Assembly (NCBI GenBank): GCA_964546015.1
Contig: CAZJHO010000003.1
Coordinates: 1 to 64,000, forward strand
Source of the DNA: JAFGVL01 sp964546015
GTDB lineage: Bacteria > Bacteroidota > Bacteroidia > Bacteroidales > Paludibacteraceae
Reading direction: 5' to 3'
Length of the DNA: 64,000 bases
In this document: positions 25,344-34,232 of the stretch, in pieces
How positions within the stretch are numbered: the stretch's first letter is position 1
Layout of the letters: every line of letters begins with the position of its first letter
Notes under the pieces: model-generated
What the model was told of the DNA's origin: nothing
The model's database searches: none
What the model saw: the letters and a program-made list of their open reading frames with translations, nothing else
Position numbers and translations under genes: made by a program

Positions 25344-28300
25344 ATGATAAAATTAGGAATAGACTTGGGCTCCACTACTGCCAAAGTGGTTGCTTTAGAT
25401 ATAGAGAACAAAGTAATTTATAAATCGTATCGCCGTCATTTTACACGGATTGTGGAAACAATTACGGAAATCCTCGAAGAATTGAAATTGGCGATTGGCA
25501 ATGTGCCTCTTAATGTATGTATGACTGGTTCTGCTGCCATAGGCATTACCGAACGATTGAATATTCAGTTTGTGCAAGAGGTGATTGCCGTTACCAAATC
25601 ATTGCAAACATTTTATCCAAAAGCGCGTACGCTTATTGACATTGGTGGGGAGGATGCCAAATTGGTACTGCTCGAAAAAGGAAAATCGCCTGATATACGC
25701 ATGAACGGCAACTGTGCGGGCGGTACGGGTGCCTTTATCGACCAAATGGCAAGCCTACTCAATATTTCCATTGGCGAAATGGACGAGTTAGCGAAAGAAA
25801 GCACTACGACTTATCCGATTGCTTCACGCTGCGGTGTGTTTGCCAAAACAGATGTGCAAAATCTAATTGCACGCAAAATTAGTTTGGAAGATATTTCAGC
25901 TTCAATTTTTCATGCGGTAGCCTTGCAGACGGTTAATGCGTTGGCTCGTGGTTACGATATGACCCCGCAAGTAGTTTTCTGCGGCGGTCCGATGACTTAT
26001 ATCGGTTCGTTGCGCAAGGCATTTATCAAGTTGCTGAATTTGAAAGAAAATGATTATGCCATACCTGATAATGCACAATTATTTACCGCTCTCGGTACGG
26101 CACTTTTAGCAAATGACAATAACACCATCCTCACTCCTCGCCTGTTGATTGATCAATTGGCTGAATATTCGACCAATATTACGAAAGTAGAAGAATATCT
26201 TACTCCGCTATTTTCGTCCGAAGATCCTTATGTAAAATGGATTCAAAAACGCCGTATTATTCAAATTCCGCAAAAAGAAGCGGAAGGCATACAAGAAGCC
26301 TTTATAGGTATCGACTCCGGATCTACTACAACTAAAATTGTGATTATCGACAAAGAAGATAATCTGCTTTATACTTTTTATGCTAATAACCAAGGTAATC
26401 CCCTCAAAACAGCGATTGACGGACTTTCGGCGTTTTATGATGAATTAATCGCCAAAGGCTGCACACTCAAAGTGCTTGGCACGGCGATTACAGGCTATGG
26501 CGAAGATTTACTCAAAGCGGCTCTCAATATGGATTACGGCATTGTAGAAACGATTGCGCATTACCTCGCTGCCCGCAAAATCGACCCCGAAGTATCATTT
26601 ATTCTCGATATTGGCGGACAGGATATTAAAGCCATCTTTGCGCAAAACGGCACGATTACGGATATTGAAATCAACGAAGCCTGTTCATCGGGTTGCGGTT
26701 CTTTTATCGAAGGCTTTGCGAAAAACTTGGGCTTCTCGGCACAAAAATTCTCGCAACTCGCTTGCGACTCTACCGCTCCGTGCGATCTTGGCTCGCGCTG
26801 TACGGTGTTTATGAACTCGAAAGTTCGGCAGGCAATTAAAGATGGTGCAACGGTCGAAGATTTATCTGCCGGATTAGCCTATTCGGTAGTAAAAAACTGT
26901 TTGTACAAAGTTCTTAACCTCGAACATTTGAAAGAAATCGGCAATAATATTGTCGTTCAAGGCGGTACATTCAAAAACAAAGCGGTTTTCCGTGCGCTCG
27001 AATTATTGTCTGAAAAACAAATCAGTGCATCAAACAAACCCGAATTGATGGGAGCTTATGGAGCTGCTCTTTATGCAAAAAGTCTCACATCCAATTCTTC
27101 TCCTAAGGAGAAAGGATCAACTTCCGATAAAGGTTCTATAACCGATAAAACTGCCGTTCTTCAAAGTCCCCCTTCGGGGGAACCAACGGTCGCGACTGAT
27201 AAGGAGCAATTAGGGGGCTGGGATTTTCGTTCAGCCAATAATTATTCAACCAAATTCTCGTACTGCAAAGCCTGCACAAATAATTGTCAGATAACTGTTT
27301 TCCAATTCCCTAACGGTAAAAAATGTTATTCGGGCAACAAATGTGAAAAGGTATTTTCCAACAATCCTGAACAGCAAAAAAGAGGCGAAAATGTGTATGA
27401 ATACAAAAGGGAAATATTTGACCTCACCCCCAACCCCTCTCCAAAGGAGATAGGTACGCAAAAGTCCTCCTTCGGGGGATTTAGGTGGCTTGGAATCCCC
27501 CGCATTCTCACCATGTACGAAAGCTATCCGTTTTGGCAATCATTGTTTGCTAATGCAGGCATTGAAGCGGTTTTATCGGGCGAAAGTACGGTCAATTTGT
27601 ACGAAAAAGGCGCAGGCAGCATTATGGCGGACAATATTTGTTTTCCTGCCAAGCTGGCGCACGGACATATTGCCGATTTGGGCGAAAAAGGCGTGAACCG
27701 TATTTTTTATCCATTCATTTTGTTTGAGAAAAAAGAATTTGACGGCTCGCACAACTGCTATAATTGCCCTATTTTGACGGCTTATTCCGAAGTTTTGTCC
27801 AATAACAAAACAGGCGTTCCGTTAGACGCTCCCGCATTTAATTTCAGTGATGAAAAATTATTGAAAAAAGCCTGCGTTGCTTATTTGCAAACGCTTGGCG
27901 TAAATAAATCAACTGCCGAAAATGCTTTTGAAGAAGCCTTGAAAACGCAAGACAACTATAAAAAATCGATTATTGAGAAAAATAAATCCATTTTCGAGAA
28001 TGCGAAAGAATCAAACACGCCAGTTATCCTTTTAGCGGGACATCCCTACCACACCGATCCGCTTATCCATCAAAAAATTTCGGATATTCTCTCGGATTTG
28101 GGCGTGGCGGTTATTAACGAAGAAATCGCGCTGGACGAAAAAACCGACTCGTTCCGCAACGAATATTTTACGATTTCGCAATGGGCGTACCAAAACCGTA
28201 TTTTACAAGCTACCGCTTGGGCTGCCGAGCAGGAAACACCTGTGTATGTGGTCCAAATGAACTCTTTCGGTTGTGGTCCCGATGCGATTATTGTGGATGA

Positions 28301-29687
28301 AGTAAAAGACTTGTTGAAACGCAAAAACAAGTCGTACACGCTTATCCGCATTGATGAGATTGCGAGTACGGGTTCTATCAAATTGCGTTTACGCTCACTC
28401 GTGGAGTCTATCAAACTGAAAGATAACACGCCAAGCGACACTAAAGCTTTTGAGAGCACCCGCCCATTTACAGTTTCCGACAAGCGCAAAACGATACTTG
28501 CGCCTTGGTTTGGCGATTTCTATTCGCCATATGTGCCTGCGTTATTCAAGTTAATGGGTTACAATTTGATAAACCTGCCAAAACCTTCGCGCGAAACGCT
28601 AGACGAAGGGCTTAAGGTAATGAATAACGAAATTTGTTATCCAGCTTTGTTGGTAGTAGGCGATTTAATTTCAGCTATCAAAAGCGGCAAATACGACCTC
28701 AATGATGTGGCGGTTGCCGTTACACAAACGGGCGGACAATGCCGTGCTACAAATTATATTTCGATGATTAAGCGGGCACTTGTTAATGCGGGATATAAAA
28801 ATATTCCTGTATTAGCAATAGGTACAGGAGGAGGCACAATCAATGAGCAGCCAGGATTTGATTTCGATTATAAAAAAATAATCTTCCCTGTATTACATGT
28901 TTTATTTTTCAGCGATGCACTTTCGCGTCTGTATTACGCTACCATAAGCCGTGAACTATATAAAGGCGATAGCGAACGCTTGAAAGAAAAATATTTGAAG
29001 CTTTCCACACAATATATTGTCGATGGTAAACATAAACAACTAAAACAGCTTTTACAACAAGCTGTAGAAGAGTTTAATGCTGTACCATGCACCGATAAAG
29101 AGGTTAAAATAATCGGAATTATTGGTGAAATTTATGTAAAATACAATTCCTTTGGTAACTACGGCATTGTTAATTGGTTGCTTGAGCAAGGTATAGAAGT
29201 GGCTATACCTCCTATCGCCAACTTCTTTATGCAGGGATTTGTGAACAGTGAAGCACTGCAAGAACAATTTATAGACAACAAAAGCCGTTGGAACGCTATC
29301 ACCAAGTTTGCCGAGTGGTATATCAATCGTTATATGGATAAATACGAGCGAGTGATGAAAAATTTCGTGCGTTACCGTCCGGTAGAAAATGTGCGCGAAG
29401 AAGCCGAATTAGCATCTAAAACCGTAAACCTGCTAAACCAATACGGCGAAGGCTGGCTTATTCCGGGCGAGATTGCGGGATATGCCAAACAAGGCATTAC
29501 GGATATTATCTGTATTCAGCCCTTTGGCTGTATTGCCAACCATGTGGTGGGTAAAGGCATTGAAAAACGCATCCGAGCTGCACACCCCGATCTTAACCTG
29601 CTATTCCTCGATTTCGATTACGGAACAAGCCCTGTAAATGTGCACAACCGATTGCATTTTATGTTGATGGAAAAAAAAGAAGAATGA
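25344..29687 (+). CDS. Giant acyl-CoA dehydratase activase-like protein (BcrA/BadF/HgdC ATPases plus HgdB-like part)
   Basis: I choose the ATG at 25344 because the family starts at MIKLGIDLGSTTAKVV; a TTG frame reaches back to 25260. The 1447 residues contain two ASKHA ATPase modules (phosphate loops GIDLGSTTAK near 4 and GIDSGSTTTK near 323). Each has the cysteine motif of 2-hydroxyacyl-CoA dehydratase activators (NCAGGTGAF, ACSSGCGSF). A DUF2229/HgdB-like Fe-S part follows (CFPAKLAHGH, GHPYHTDPLIH, GGQCRATNY). Small activators use ATP to push an electron into radical dehydratases; the role of this large fused family is not established. Two palindromic elements are inserted in frame between the ATPase part and the HgdB-like part. 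A TetR gene precedes it. Confidence 0.88.
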   Translation: MIKLGIDLGSTTAKVVALDIENKVIYKSYRRHFTRIVETITEILEELKLAIGNVPLNVCMTGSAAIGITERLNIQFVQEVIAVTKSLQTFYPKARTLIDIGGEDAKLVLLEKGKSPDIRMNGNCAGGTGAFIDQMASLLNISIGEMDELAKESTTTYPIASRCGVFAKTDVQNLIARKISLEDISASIFHAVALQTVNALARGYDMTPQVVFCGGPMTYIGSLRKAFIKLLNLKENDYAIPDNAQLFTALGTALLANDNNTILTPRLLIDQLAEYSTNITKVEEYLTPLFSSEDPYVKWIQKRRIIQIPQKEAEGIQEAFIGIDSGSTTTKIVIIDKEDNLLYTFYANNQGNPLKTAIDGLSAFYDELIAKGCTLKVLGTAITGYGEDLLKAALNMDYGIVETIAHYLAARKIDPEVSFILDIGGQDIKAIFAQNGTITDIEINEACSSGCGSFIEGFAKNLGFSAQKFSQLACDSTAPCDLGSRCTVFMNSKVRQAIKDGATVEDLSAGLAYSVVKNCLYKVLNLEHLKEIGNNIVVQGGTFKNKAVFRALELLSEKQISASNKPELMGAYGAALYAKSLTSNSSPKEKGSTSDKGSITDKTAVLQSPPSGEPTVATDKEQLGGWDFRSANNYSTKFSYCKACTNNCQITVFQFPNGKKCYSGNKCEKVFSNNPEQQKRGENVYEYKREIFDLTPNPSPKEIGTQKSSFGGFRWLGIPRILTMYESYPFWQSLFANAGIEAVLSGESTVNLYEKGAGSIMADNICFPAKLAHGHIADLGEKGVNRIFYPFILFEKKEFDGSHNCYNCPILTAYSEVLSNNKTGVPLDAPAFNFSDEKLLKKACVAYLQTLGVNKSTAENAFEEALKTQDNYKKSIIEKNKSIFENAKESNTPVILLAGHPYHTDPLIHQKISDILSDLGVAVINEEIALDEKTDSFRNEYFTISQWAYQNRILQATAWAAEQETPVYVVQMNSFGCGPDAIIVDEVKDLLKRKNKSYTLIRIDEIASTGSIKLRLRSLVESIKLKDNTPSDTKAFESTRPFTVSDKRKTILAPWFGDFYSPYVPALFKLMGYNLINLPKPSRETLDEGLKVMNNEICYPALLVVGDLISAIKSGKYDLNDVAVAVTQTGGQCRATNYISMIKRALVNAGYKNIPVLAIGTGGGTINEQPGFDFDYKKIIFPVLHVLFFSDALSRLYYATISRELYKGDSERLKEKYLKLSTQYIVDGKHKQLKQLLQQAVEEFNAVPCTDKEVKIIGIIGEIYVKYNSFGNYGIVNWLLEQGIEVAIPPIANFFMQGFVNSEALQEQFIDNKSRWNAITKFAEWYINRYMDKYERVMKNFVRYRPVENVREEAELASKTVNLLNQYGEGWLIPGEIAGYAKQGITDIICIQPFGCIANHVVGKGIEKRIRAAHPDLNLLFLDFDYGTSPVNVHNRLHFMLMEKKEE
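27098..27227. repeat. In-frame palindromic element A inside the activase gene
   Basis: Palindrome TTCTCC-TAA-GGAGAA at 27098-27112 and GC-rich palindrome CCCCC-TTC-GGGGG at 27168-27180, followed by TTAGGGGGCTGGG. The reading frame passes through and gives low-complexity text (SSPKEKGS, LQSPPSGEPT, QLGGW). The same words occur in elements B and D. Confidence 0.75.
27421..27501. repeat. In-frame palindromic element B inside the activase gene
   Basis: First half CTCACCCCCAACCCCTCTCC then AAAGGAGATAGG; second half AAAAGTCCTCCTTCGGGGGA then TTTAGGTGGCTTGGAATC. The second half matches element A with few changes, and the first half matches element C in mfd. It is translated as TPNPSPKEIGTQKSSFGG and neighbours. 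Confidence 0.78.
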
Positions 29688-29718
29688 TTGTTTATTATTT
29701 GACAATTTACCATTCAAT

Positions 29719-29751
29719 AAAAATGCCAATCAAAAATTGATTGGCATTTTT
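29719..29751. terminator. Bidirectional terminator between the activase and rubredoxin genes
   Basis: A perfect 15-bp stem (AAAAATGCCAATCAA with TTGATTGGCATTTTT) and a 3-base loop, between convergent genes. Confidence 0.93.
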
Positions 29752-29814
29752 ATTAATTGTTTTACAAAGATAACGATGCCTTTTGTAAAATAATACCTTG
29801 CCGAAATAAAAGAA

Positions 29815-29979
29815 TTAATCTTCCACCGGTTCAAATTCATCTTTTCCTACTCCGCAAAGAGGACAAACCCAATCATCCGGAATATCTTCAAAAGCAGTTC
29901 CCGGAACTATACCTGCATCAGGATCACCTAATGTAGGATCATAAATATACTCGCATACTATGCATTTGTACTTTTTCAT
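29815..29979 (-). CDS. Rubredoxin
   Basis: A 54-residue reading frame begins MKKYKCIVCEYIYDP and carries the two CxxC iron ligands of rubredoxin: CIVC at residues 6-9 and CPLC at 39-42, the latter in DDWVCPLCGVGKDEF. The length is standard. Rubredoxins bind one iron in a Cys4 site and carry single electrons in the cytoplasm, for example to peroxide or oxygen reductases in anaerobes. It stands alone, convergent with the activase gene and sharing its terminator. A TATATTTG promoter core (30023-30016, minus) lies 37 bases upstream. Confidence 0.95.
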   Translation of the reverse strand: MKKYKCIVCEYIYDPTLGDPDAGIVPGTAFEDIPDDWVCPLCGVGKDEFEPVED

Positions 29980-30015
29980 ATTTATTATTTTTTATAATTT
30001 GTTTATTATCACGAA

Positions 30016-30023
30016 CAAATATA
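30016..30023 (-). promoter_or_regulatory. Likely rubredoxin promoter -7 element
   Basis: TATATTTG on the minus strand, 37 bases before the rubredoxin start. Confidence 0.5.
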
Positions 30024-30225
30024 AAGTGTTTTAATTAAATAATTAGCAATTATATGTAAAAAAAACAGCAAAAATCATGAAAAAATCATTCAACTACTTG
30101 ATTAAAATAAAATTGAAGATTTGATTTTATAAAATTCATTTTTCCGATAAAAGCAAGCGGATTGTTTCTATCTTTACACCCCGAAAAAACTTACTTGTTA
30201 CATTTTTACGCTTTTAAAACCCGTC

Positions 30226-33200
30226 TTGACTCTTTACGAATTATATAATCTTTACGCTAAACATCCGCAAATAAAGGCCGTTGACCAACTTATTGCCGAT
30301 TTGAAAAGCCATATTTCCATTACCGGAGTACAAGCTTCGGCAAAAGCTTTGATCTGTGCTTCCGTGTACGAAAAATCGAAGATTCCACTTCTTTTTATTG
30401 CCAACGACCAAGAATCGGCAGCTTATTTGTACAACGATTTAGCACAAATACTGGGGCAAGACGAAATTTTGTTTTTCCCTTCGGCTTATAAAAAAGCGTT
30501 TAAATATGGTTCGGTCGATTCGGCTAATGAGATTTTGCGTACAGAAGCATTGAACCGTATAGCCTCCCCCCAACCCCCTCCTTTGGAGGGGGAGAGAAAC
30601 CTTCTTTCGGGGAATGCGAAATGCTTTATTGTTTCGTATCCTGAAGCTGTAGCCGAAAAGGTTATCACAAGCACTGCCCTGCGCGAAAAGATTCTTACCC
30701 TTACCGTGGGTGAAAGCGTAGATACAGAATTTGTTATCGAAGTGCTATTGAACGCAGGTTTCGAGCGGGTTGATTTTGTGTACGAACCTGGGCAGTTTTC
30801 CAATCGAGGTAGTATTATTGATATTTTTTCCTACTCGAACGAATTACCTTACCGTGTAGATTTTTTCGGCAATGAGGTAGAAACCATTCGTTTGTTCGAC
30901 ATCGAAACACAATTATCGACCGAAAGCCGCCAAACGGTAGCCATCGTGCCCGACATTCATACTGTAAAAAAAACGGACAAAACTATTTCCTTTCTCCAAT
31001 TTATTACGAACAATACTTTACTGGTTTTCAACGATTATTTTTTTGTACGAGATAAGATTAATCAGCTTTACGACGGTTCATTGATCGCTGCTAACGAATC
31101 CGACAAAAAAGCCGATTTAAAAGATAAACTCATTGCCGGAAACGATTTCTGGGAACAAATTTCATCATACAGAAAAATAGAATTTTCGGCTCGTTATGCT
31201 GAACTTGGTTCAGCATCTCCTAAACATAAAAAGATTGCGGGCCAAGCCCACAATGATGGTTGGACTACAATAGAATTTCGCACATCACCACAACCGCTTT
31301 ATCATAAGAATTTCGATCTGGTAGTCAATTCGTTCAAAGAGTTTCTGAAAGACGGTTACAAATTTTATATCTTGAGCGACAGCACAAAACAAACCGACCG
31401 TATCCAGGCTATTTTCGAAGACAAAGGCGAAGATATTTCGTTTACACCCGTATTGCGAACACTACATGAGGGCTTTATTGACCATGACCTTTCGCTGTGT
31501 TTCTTTTCCGATCACCAATTGTTCGATCGTTTTCATAAATATACGCTAAGATCGGACAGAGCCCGCAGTGGTAAAGTTTTGCTCACGCTCAAAGAGCTAA
31601 ACCAATTCCAAATTGGTGATTATGTTACACATATCGACCATGGCGTAGGGCGTTTTGGCGGATTATTCAAACAAGAAATAAACGGTAAGAAACAAGAAAT
31701 TATCAAACTTGTATACAAAGACGATGATATTATTTTTGTCAGCATTCATAACCTGCATCGTATTTCGAAATACAAAGGCAAAGAAGGCGAGCCGCCCAAA
31801 ATAAACAAACTCGGAACAGGTGCGTGGGAACGACTAAAAGAACGCACAAAAAGCAAGGTTAAAGACATTGCTCGCGATTTGATCAAACTCTATGCCTGCC
31901 GCAAAGCTGAACAAGGTTTCGCTTTCTCACCTGACACTTATTTGCAACAAGAATTGGAGGCATCTTTTATCTATGAAGATACTCCCGACCAGATCAAAGC
32001 AACCGCCGATGTAAAGCAAGATATGGAAAAACTCTTGCCGATGGACAGGCTCGTATGCGGCGATGTTGGTTTCGGTAAAACCGAAGTAGCCATGCGTGCC
32101 GCTTTCAAAGCCGTCACCGATGGCAAACAGGTAGCTGTGCTCGTACCGACGACCGTGTTAGCGTTACAACATTACAAATCGTTCAAGGAACGCCTAAAAG
32201 ATTTCCCCTGCCGTGTAGATTACCTTTCGCGTGCCCGTAAGGCATCCGATGTAAAAGCAATTAAACAAAACTTAGCAGATGGAAAAATAGATATTATCAT
32301 CGGTACCCATAAATTGGTAGGTAAAGAAATTAAATTCAAAGATTTAGGCTTGCTGATTATCGACGAAGAACAAAAATTCGGCGTATCGGTCAAAGAAAAA
32401 CTTAAAGCATTAAAGGTAAATGTAGATACACTTACTATGACGGCAACGCCGATACCCCGCACACTGCAATTTTCGCTACTCGGCGCGCGCGATTTATCTA
32501 TTATCAATACGCCACCGCCCAACCGCTACCCAATACAAACCGAAGTCTATCCTTTCGACACAGAAGTTATTCGTGAAGCGATAGAGTGCGAAATGAACCG
32601 CAACGGACAAGTATTTATCATTAATAATCGTATTCAGAATATTTACGAACTGGAAGCTATAGTCAAAAAAACCGTACCGCAGGCGCGTATTGCGGTTGGA
32701 CATGGACAAATGAATCCGGAAAAACTGGAAGAAATTATTGTTGATTTTATTGATTATGAGTATGATGTACTAATTGCAACTACAATTATCGAATCAGGCA
32801 TTGATATCCCGAACGCTAACACTATTATTATAAATAACGCACATCAGTTCGGGTTAAGTGATTTACACCAGTTGCGTGGTCGTGTGGGACGCAGTAATCG
32901 AAAAGCTTATTGTTACTTGTTTGCACCACCTATGACCTCGCTTACTTCGGAAGCACGCCGCCGCTTGCAAGCTATCGAAACTTTTGCCGATTTGGGCAGT
33001 GGTTTCCATATTGCCATGCAGGATTTGGATATTCGTGGAGCCGGTAATCTATTGGGAGCTGAACAAAGTGGATTTATAGCCGATTTGGGTTACGAAACCT
33101 ATCAAAAGATTCTAAACGAAGCAATGCACGAACTGAGAGAAGAAATAGCCCACCACCCCGAAGAAGGGCTACAAAATACGCCTGTCTCACAACAAATAGG

Positions 33201-33714
33201 AAATGAGAGTGCTATCCAAAGTCCCCCGCCAGTTGGCGGGGATATAGGGGGCTGGATATTGGATTGCCAAATCGATACCGATTTAGAACTCATGTTCCCA
33301 ACCGATTATATCGAAAATGTTTCGGAACGAATGACACTTTACCGCGAGCTTGACAATATTGATAACGAAGCAGATTTACAAGCCTTTGCCAAACGCCTCG
33401 AAGATCGTTTTGGAAAATTACCGAAAGAAGCCGAACAACTCCTTATTGCTCTTCGTTTGCGTTGGTTGGCAATGCAATTAGGATTTGAAAAAGTAGTATT
33501 AAAAAACGAACGCATGATAGGTTATTTGGTATCAAACCTAAAATCGGGCTACTATCAAACCAATACTTTTGGAAAGATACTTACTTATATGGCAACACAT
33601 CCTCGCGACTGTCAGCTAAAAGAACAAAATACCCGTAGATTTGTTTCTATTAAAAACATAAAAAAAATAGATCAAGCTTATGAGATTCTGATAAATATGA
33701 ATAAAAGCGAATAA
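30226..33714 (+). CDS. mfd: Transcription-repair coupling factor
   Basis: Mfd removes RNA polymerase stalled at DNA damage and recruits UvrA. The start is TTG at 30226: no ATG is available upstream in frame, and MTLYELYNLYAKHP matches the family N-terminus as I know it. Over 1162 residues there are the UvrB-like N-terminal modules, the RNA-polymerase-interaction domain (GDYVTHIDHGVGRFGG near 465), and a RecG-like translocase. The translocase has Walker A GDVGFGKTEVA near 611, the DEEQ box IIDEEQKFG near 712, TATPIPRTL near 742 and QLRGRVGRS near 884. A TRCF C-terminal domain ends the protein. Two palindromic elements are inserted in frame, one near residue 115 and one near 1000. Confidence 0.97.
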   Translation: MTLYELYNLYAKHPQIKAVDQLIADLKSHISITGVQASAKALICASVYEKSKIPLLFIANDQESAAYLYNDLAQILGQDEILFFPSAYKKAFKYGSVDSANEILRTEALNRIASPQPPPLEGERNLLSGNAKCFIVSYPEAVAEKVITSTALREKILTLTVGESVDTEFVIEVLLNAGFERVDFVYEPGQFSNRGSIIDIFSYSNELPYRVDFFGNEVETIRLFDIETQLSTESRQTVAIVPDIHTVKKTDKTISFLQFITNNTLLVFNDYFFVRDKINQLYDGSLIAANESDKKADLKDKLIAGNDFWEQISSYRKIEFSARYAELGSASPKHKKIAGQAHNDGWTTIEFRTSPQPLYHKNFDLVVNSFKEFLKDGYKFYILSDSTKQTDRIQAIFEDKGEDISFTPVLRTLHEGFIDHDLSLCFFSDHQLFDRFHKYTLRSDRARSGKVLLTLKELNQFQIGDYVTHIDHGVGRFGGLFKQEINGKKQEIIKLVYKDDDIIFVSIHNLHRISKYKGKEGEPPKINKLGTGAWERLKERTKSKVKDIARDLIKLYACRKAEQGFAFSPDTYLQQELEASFIYEDTPDQIKATADVKQDMEKLLPMDRLVCGDVGFGKTEVAMRAAFKAVTDGKQVAVLVPTTVLALQHYKSFKERLKDFPCRVDYLSRARKASDVKAIKQNLADGKIDIIIGTHKLVGKEIKFKDLGLLIIDEEQKFGVSVKEKLKALKVNVDTLTMTATPIPRTLQFSLLGARDLSIINTPPPNRYPIQTEVYPFDTEVIREAIECEMNRNGQVFIINNRIQNIYELEAIVKKTVPQARIAVGHGQMNPEKLEEIIVDFIDYEYDVLIATTIIESGIDIPNANTIIINNAHQFGLSDLHQLRGRVGRSNRKAYCYLFAPPMTSLTSEARRRLQAIETFADLGSGFHIAMQDLDIRGAGNLLGAEQSGFIADLGYETYQKILNEAMHELREEIAHHPEEGLQNTPVSQQIGNESAIQSPPPVGGDIGGWILDCQIDTDLELMFPTDYIENVSERMTLYRELDNIDNEADLQAFAKRLEDRFGKLPKEAEQLLIALRLRWLAMQLGFEKVVLKNERMIGYLVSNLKSGYYQTNTFGKILTYMATHPRDCQLKEQNTRRFVSIKNIKKIDQAYEILINMNKSE
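30561..30612. repeat. In-frame palindromic element C inside mfd
   Basis: CCTCCCCCCAACCCCCTCC then TTTGGAGGGGGAGAG; the stem is CCCCCTCC (30574-30581) with GGAGGGGG (30585-30592). It is translated as ASPQPPPLEGERN in the N-terminal part of Mfd. The first 20 bases match the first half of element B. Confidence 0.78.
33215..33264. repeat. In-frame palindromic element D inside mfd
   Basis: CAAAGTCCCCCGCC-AGTT-GGCGGGGATATAGGGGGCT; the inner stem is CCCCGCC (33224-33230) with GGCGGGG (33235-33241), and ATCCA/TGGAT outer ends can also pair. It is translated as QSPPPVGGDIGGW. It matches the second half of elements A and B. Confidence 0.78.
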
Positions 33715-33750
33715 TATGATTATTTTATTTAATTTTTTCGCAAATCCCTA

Positions 33751-33779
33751 TTGACAGCTAAAAAAGTTTTATATCTTTG
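33751..33779 (+). promoter_or_regulatory. Promoter of the small lipoprotein genes
   Basis: TTG (33751-33753), an 18-base spacer and TATCTTTG (33772-33779) lie 46 bases before the ATG at 33826. The spacing is one base short of the usual 19-21. Confidence 0.6.
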
Positions 33780-33825
33780 CAATCAAACAATTTTTTAATT
33801 ACTAATTAATTTGAAAATCAAAAAC

Positions 33826-34197
33826 ATGAAAAAACTTATTTTATTAGTAAGTTCTGCTATTTTGATGGCAGGCTTGTTTATGTCATGCGGGAAAAAAGCG
33901 GAAACCCCAGTAGAAGATTCTACAGCAGTAGATAGTGTTTTAGTAGAAGAAGATGTACTTGTAGTTGACACTGTGCCTGTAGCAGTTGAAAAAACCGTAG
34001 TTGCCGAACCAGCTAAACCCGCGAAAAAAGCAACTCCTGCTAAAAAAGCAGAAGTTAAAGAAGAAGTAGCTCCAGCTCCGGTTCTAGAAGCTGTTCCAGC
34101 TCAAGAACCAGTTAAAACCATGACTCAGGAAGAAGCAAGAGCAGCTAAAGTTGCAGATAAAAAAGCGGCAAGAAAAGAAGCAATGTCAAATCAATAA
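33826..34197 (+). CDS. Small Lys/Ala/Val/Glu-rich lipoprotein
   Basis: The ATG at 33826 begins a lipoprotein signal (MKKLILLVSSAILMAGLFMSC); the cysteine at residue 21 would be lipidated. A TTG at 33811 would add five residues. The rest of the 123-residue protein is low complexity: an acidic stretch (SVLVEEDVLVVDTVPV), then AKPAKKATPAKKAEVKEE, resembling histone-like Lys/Ala/Pro tails, and a charged end. No domain is recognisable. It is likely tethered to the outer or inner membrane. The Lys-Pro-Ala region could contact peptidoglycan or other polyanions, which is speculative. The next lipoprotein gene follows after 35 bases and is probably cotranscribed. Confidence 0.75.
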   Translation: MKKLILLVSSAILMAGLFMSCGKKAETPVEDSTAVDSVLVEEDVLVVDTVPVAVEKTVVAEPAKPAKKATPAKKAEVKEEVAPAPVLEAVPAQEPVKTMTQEEARAAKVADKKAARKEAMSNQ

Positions 34198-34232
34198 ATA
34201 ATAGTACTTTAAATTATTAAATTTTAAAAATC

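Noticed and set aside
28070..28489. A 139-codon minus-strand frame inside the activase gene
   Set aside because: Shadow frame; the plus strand carries conserved family text throughout.
27098..33264. Palindromic elements as a CRISPR array
   Set aside because: Copies are few, kilobases apart, in different genes and without regular spacers.
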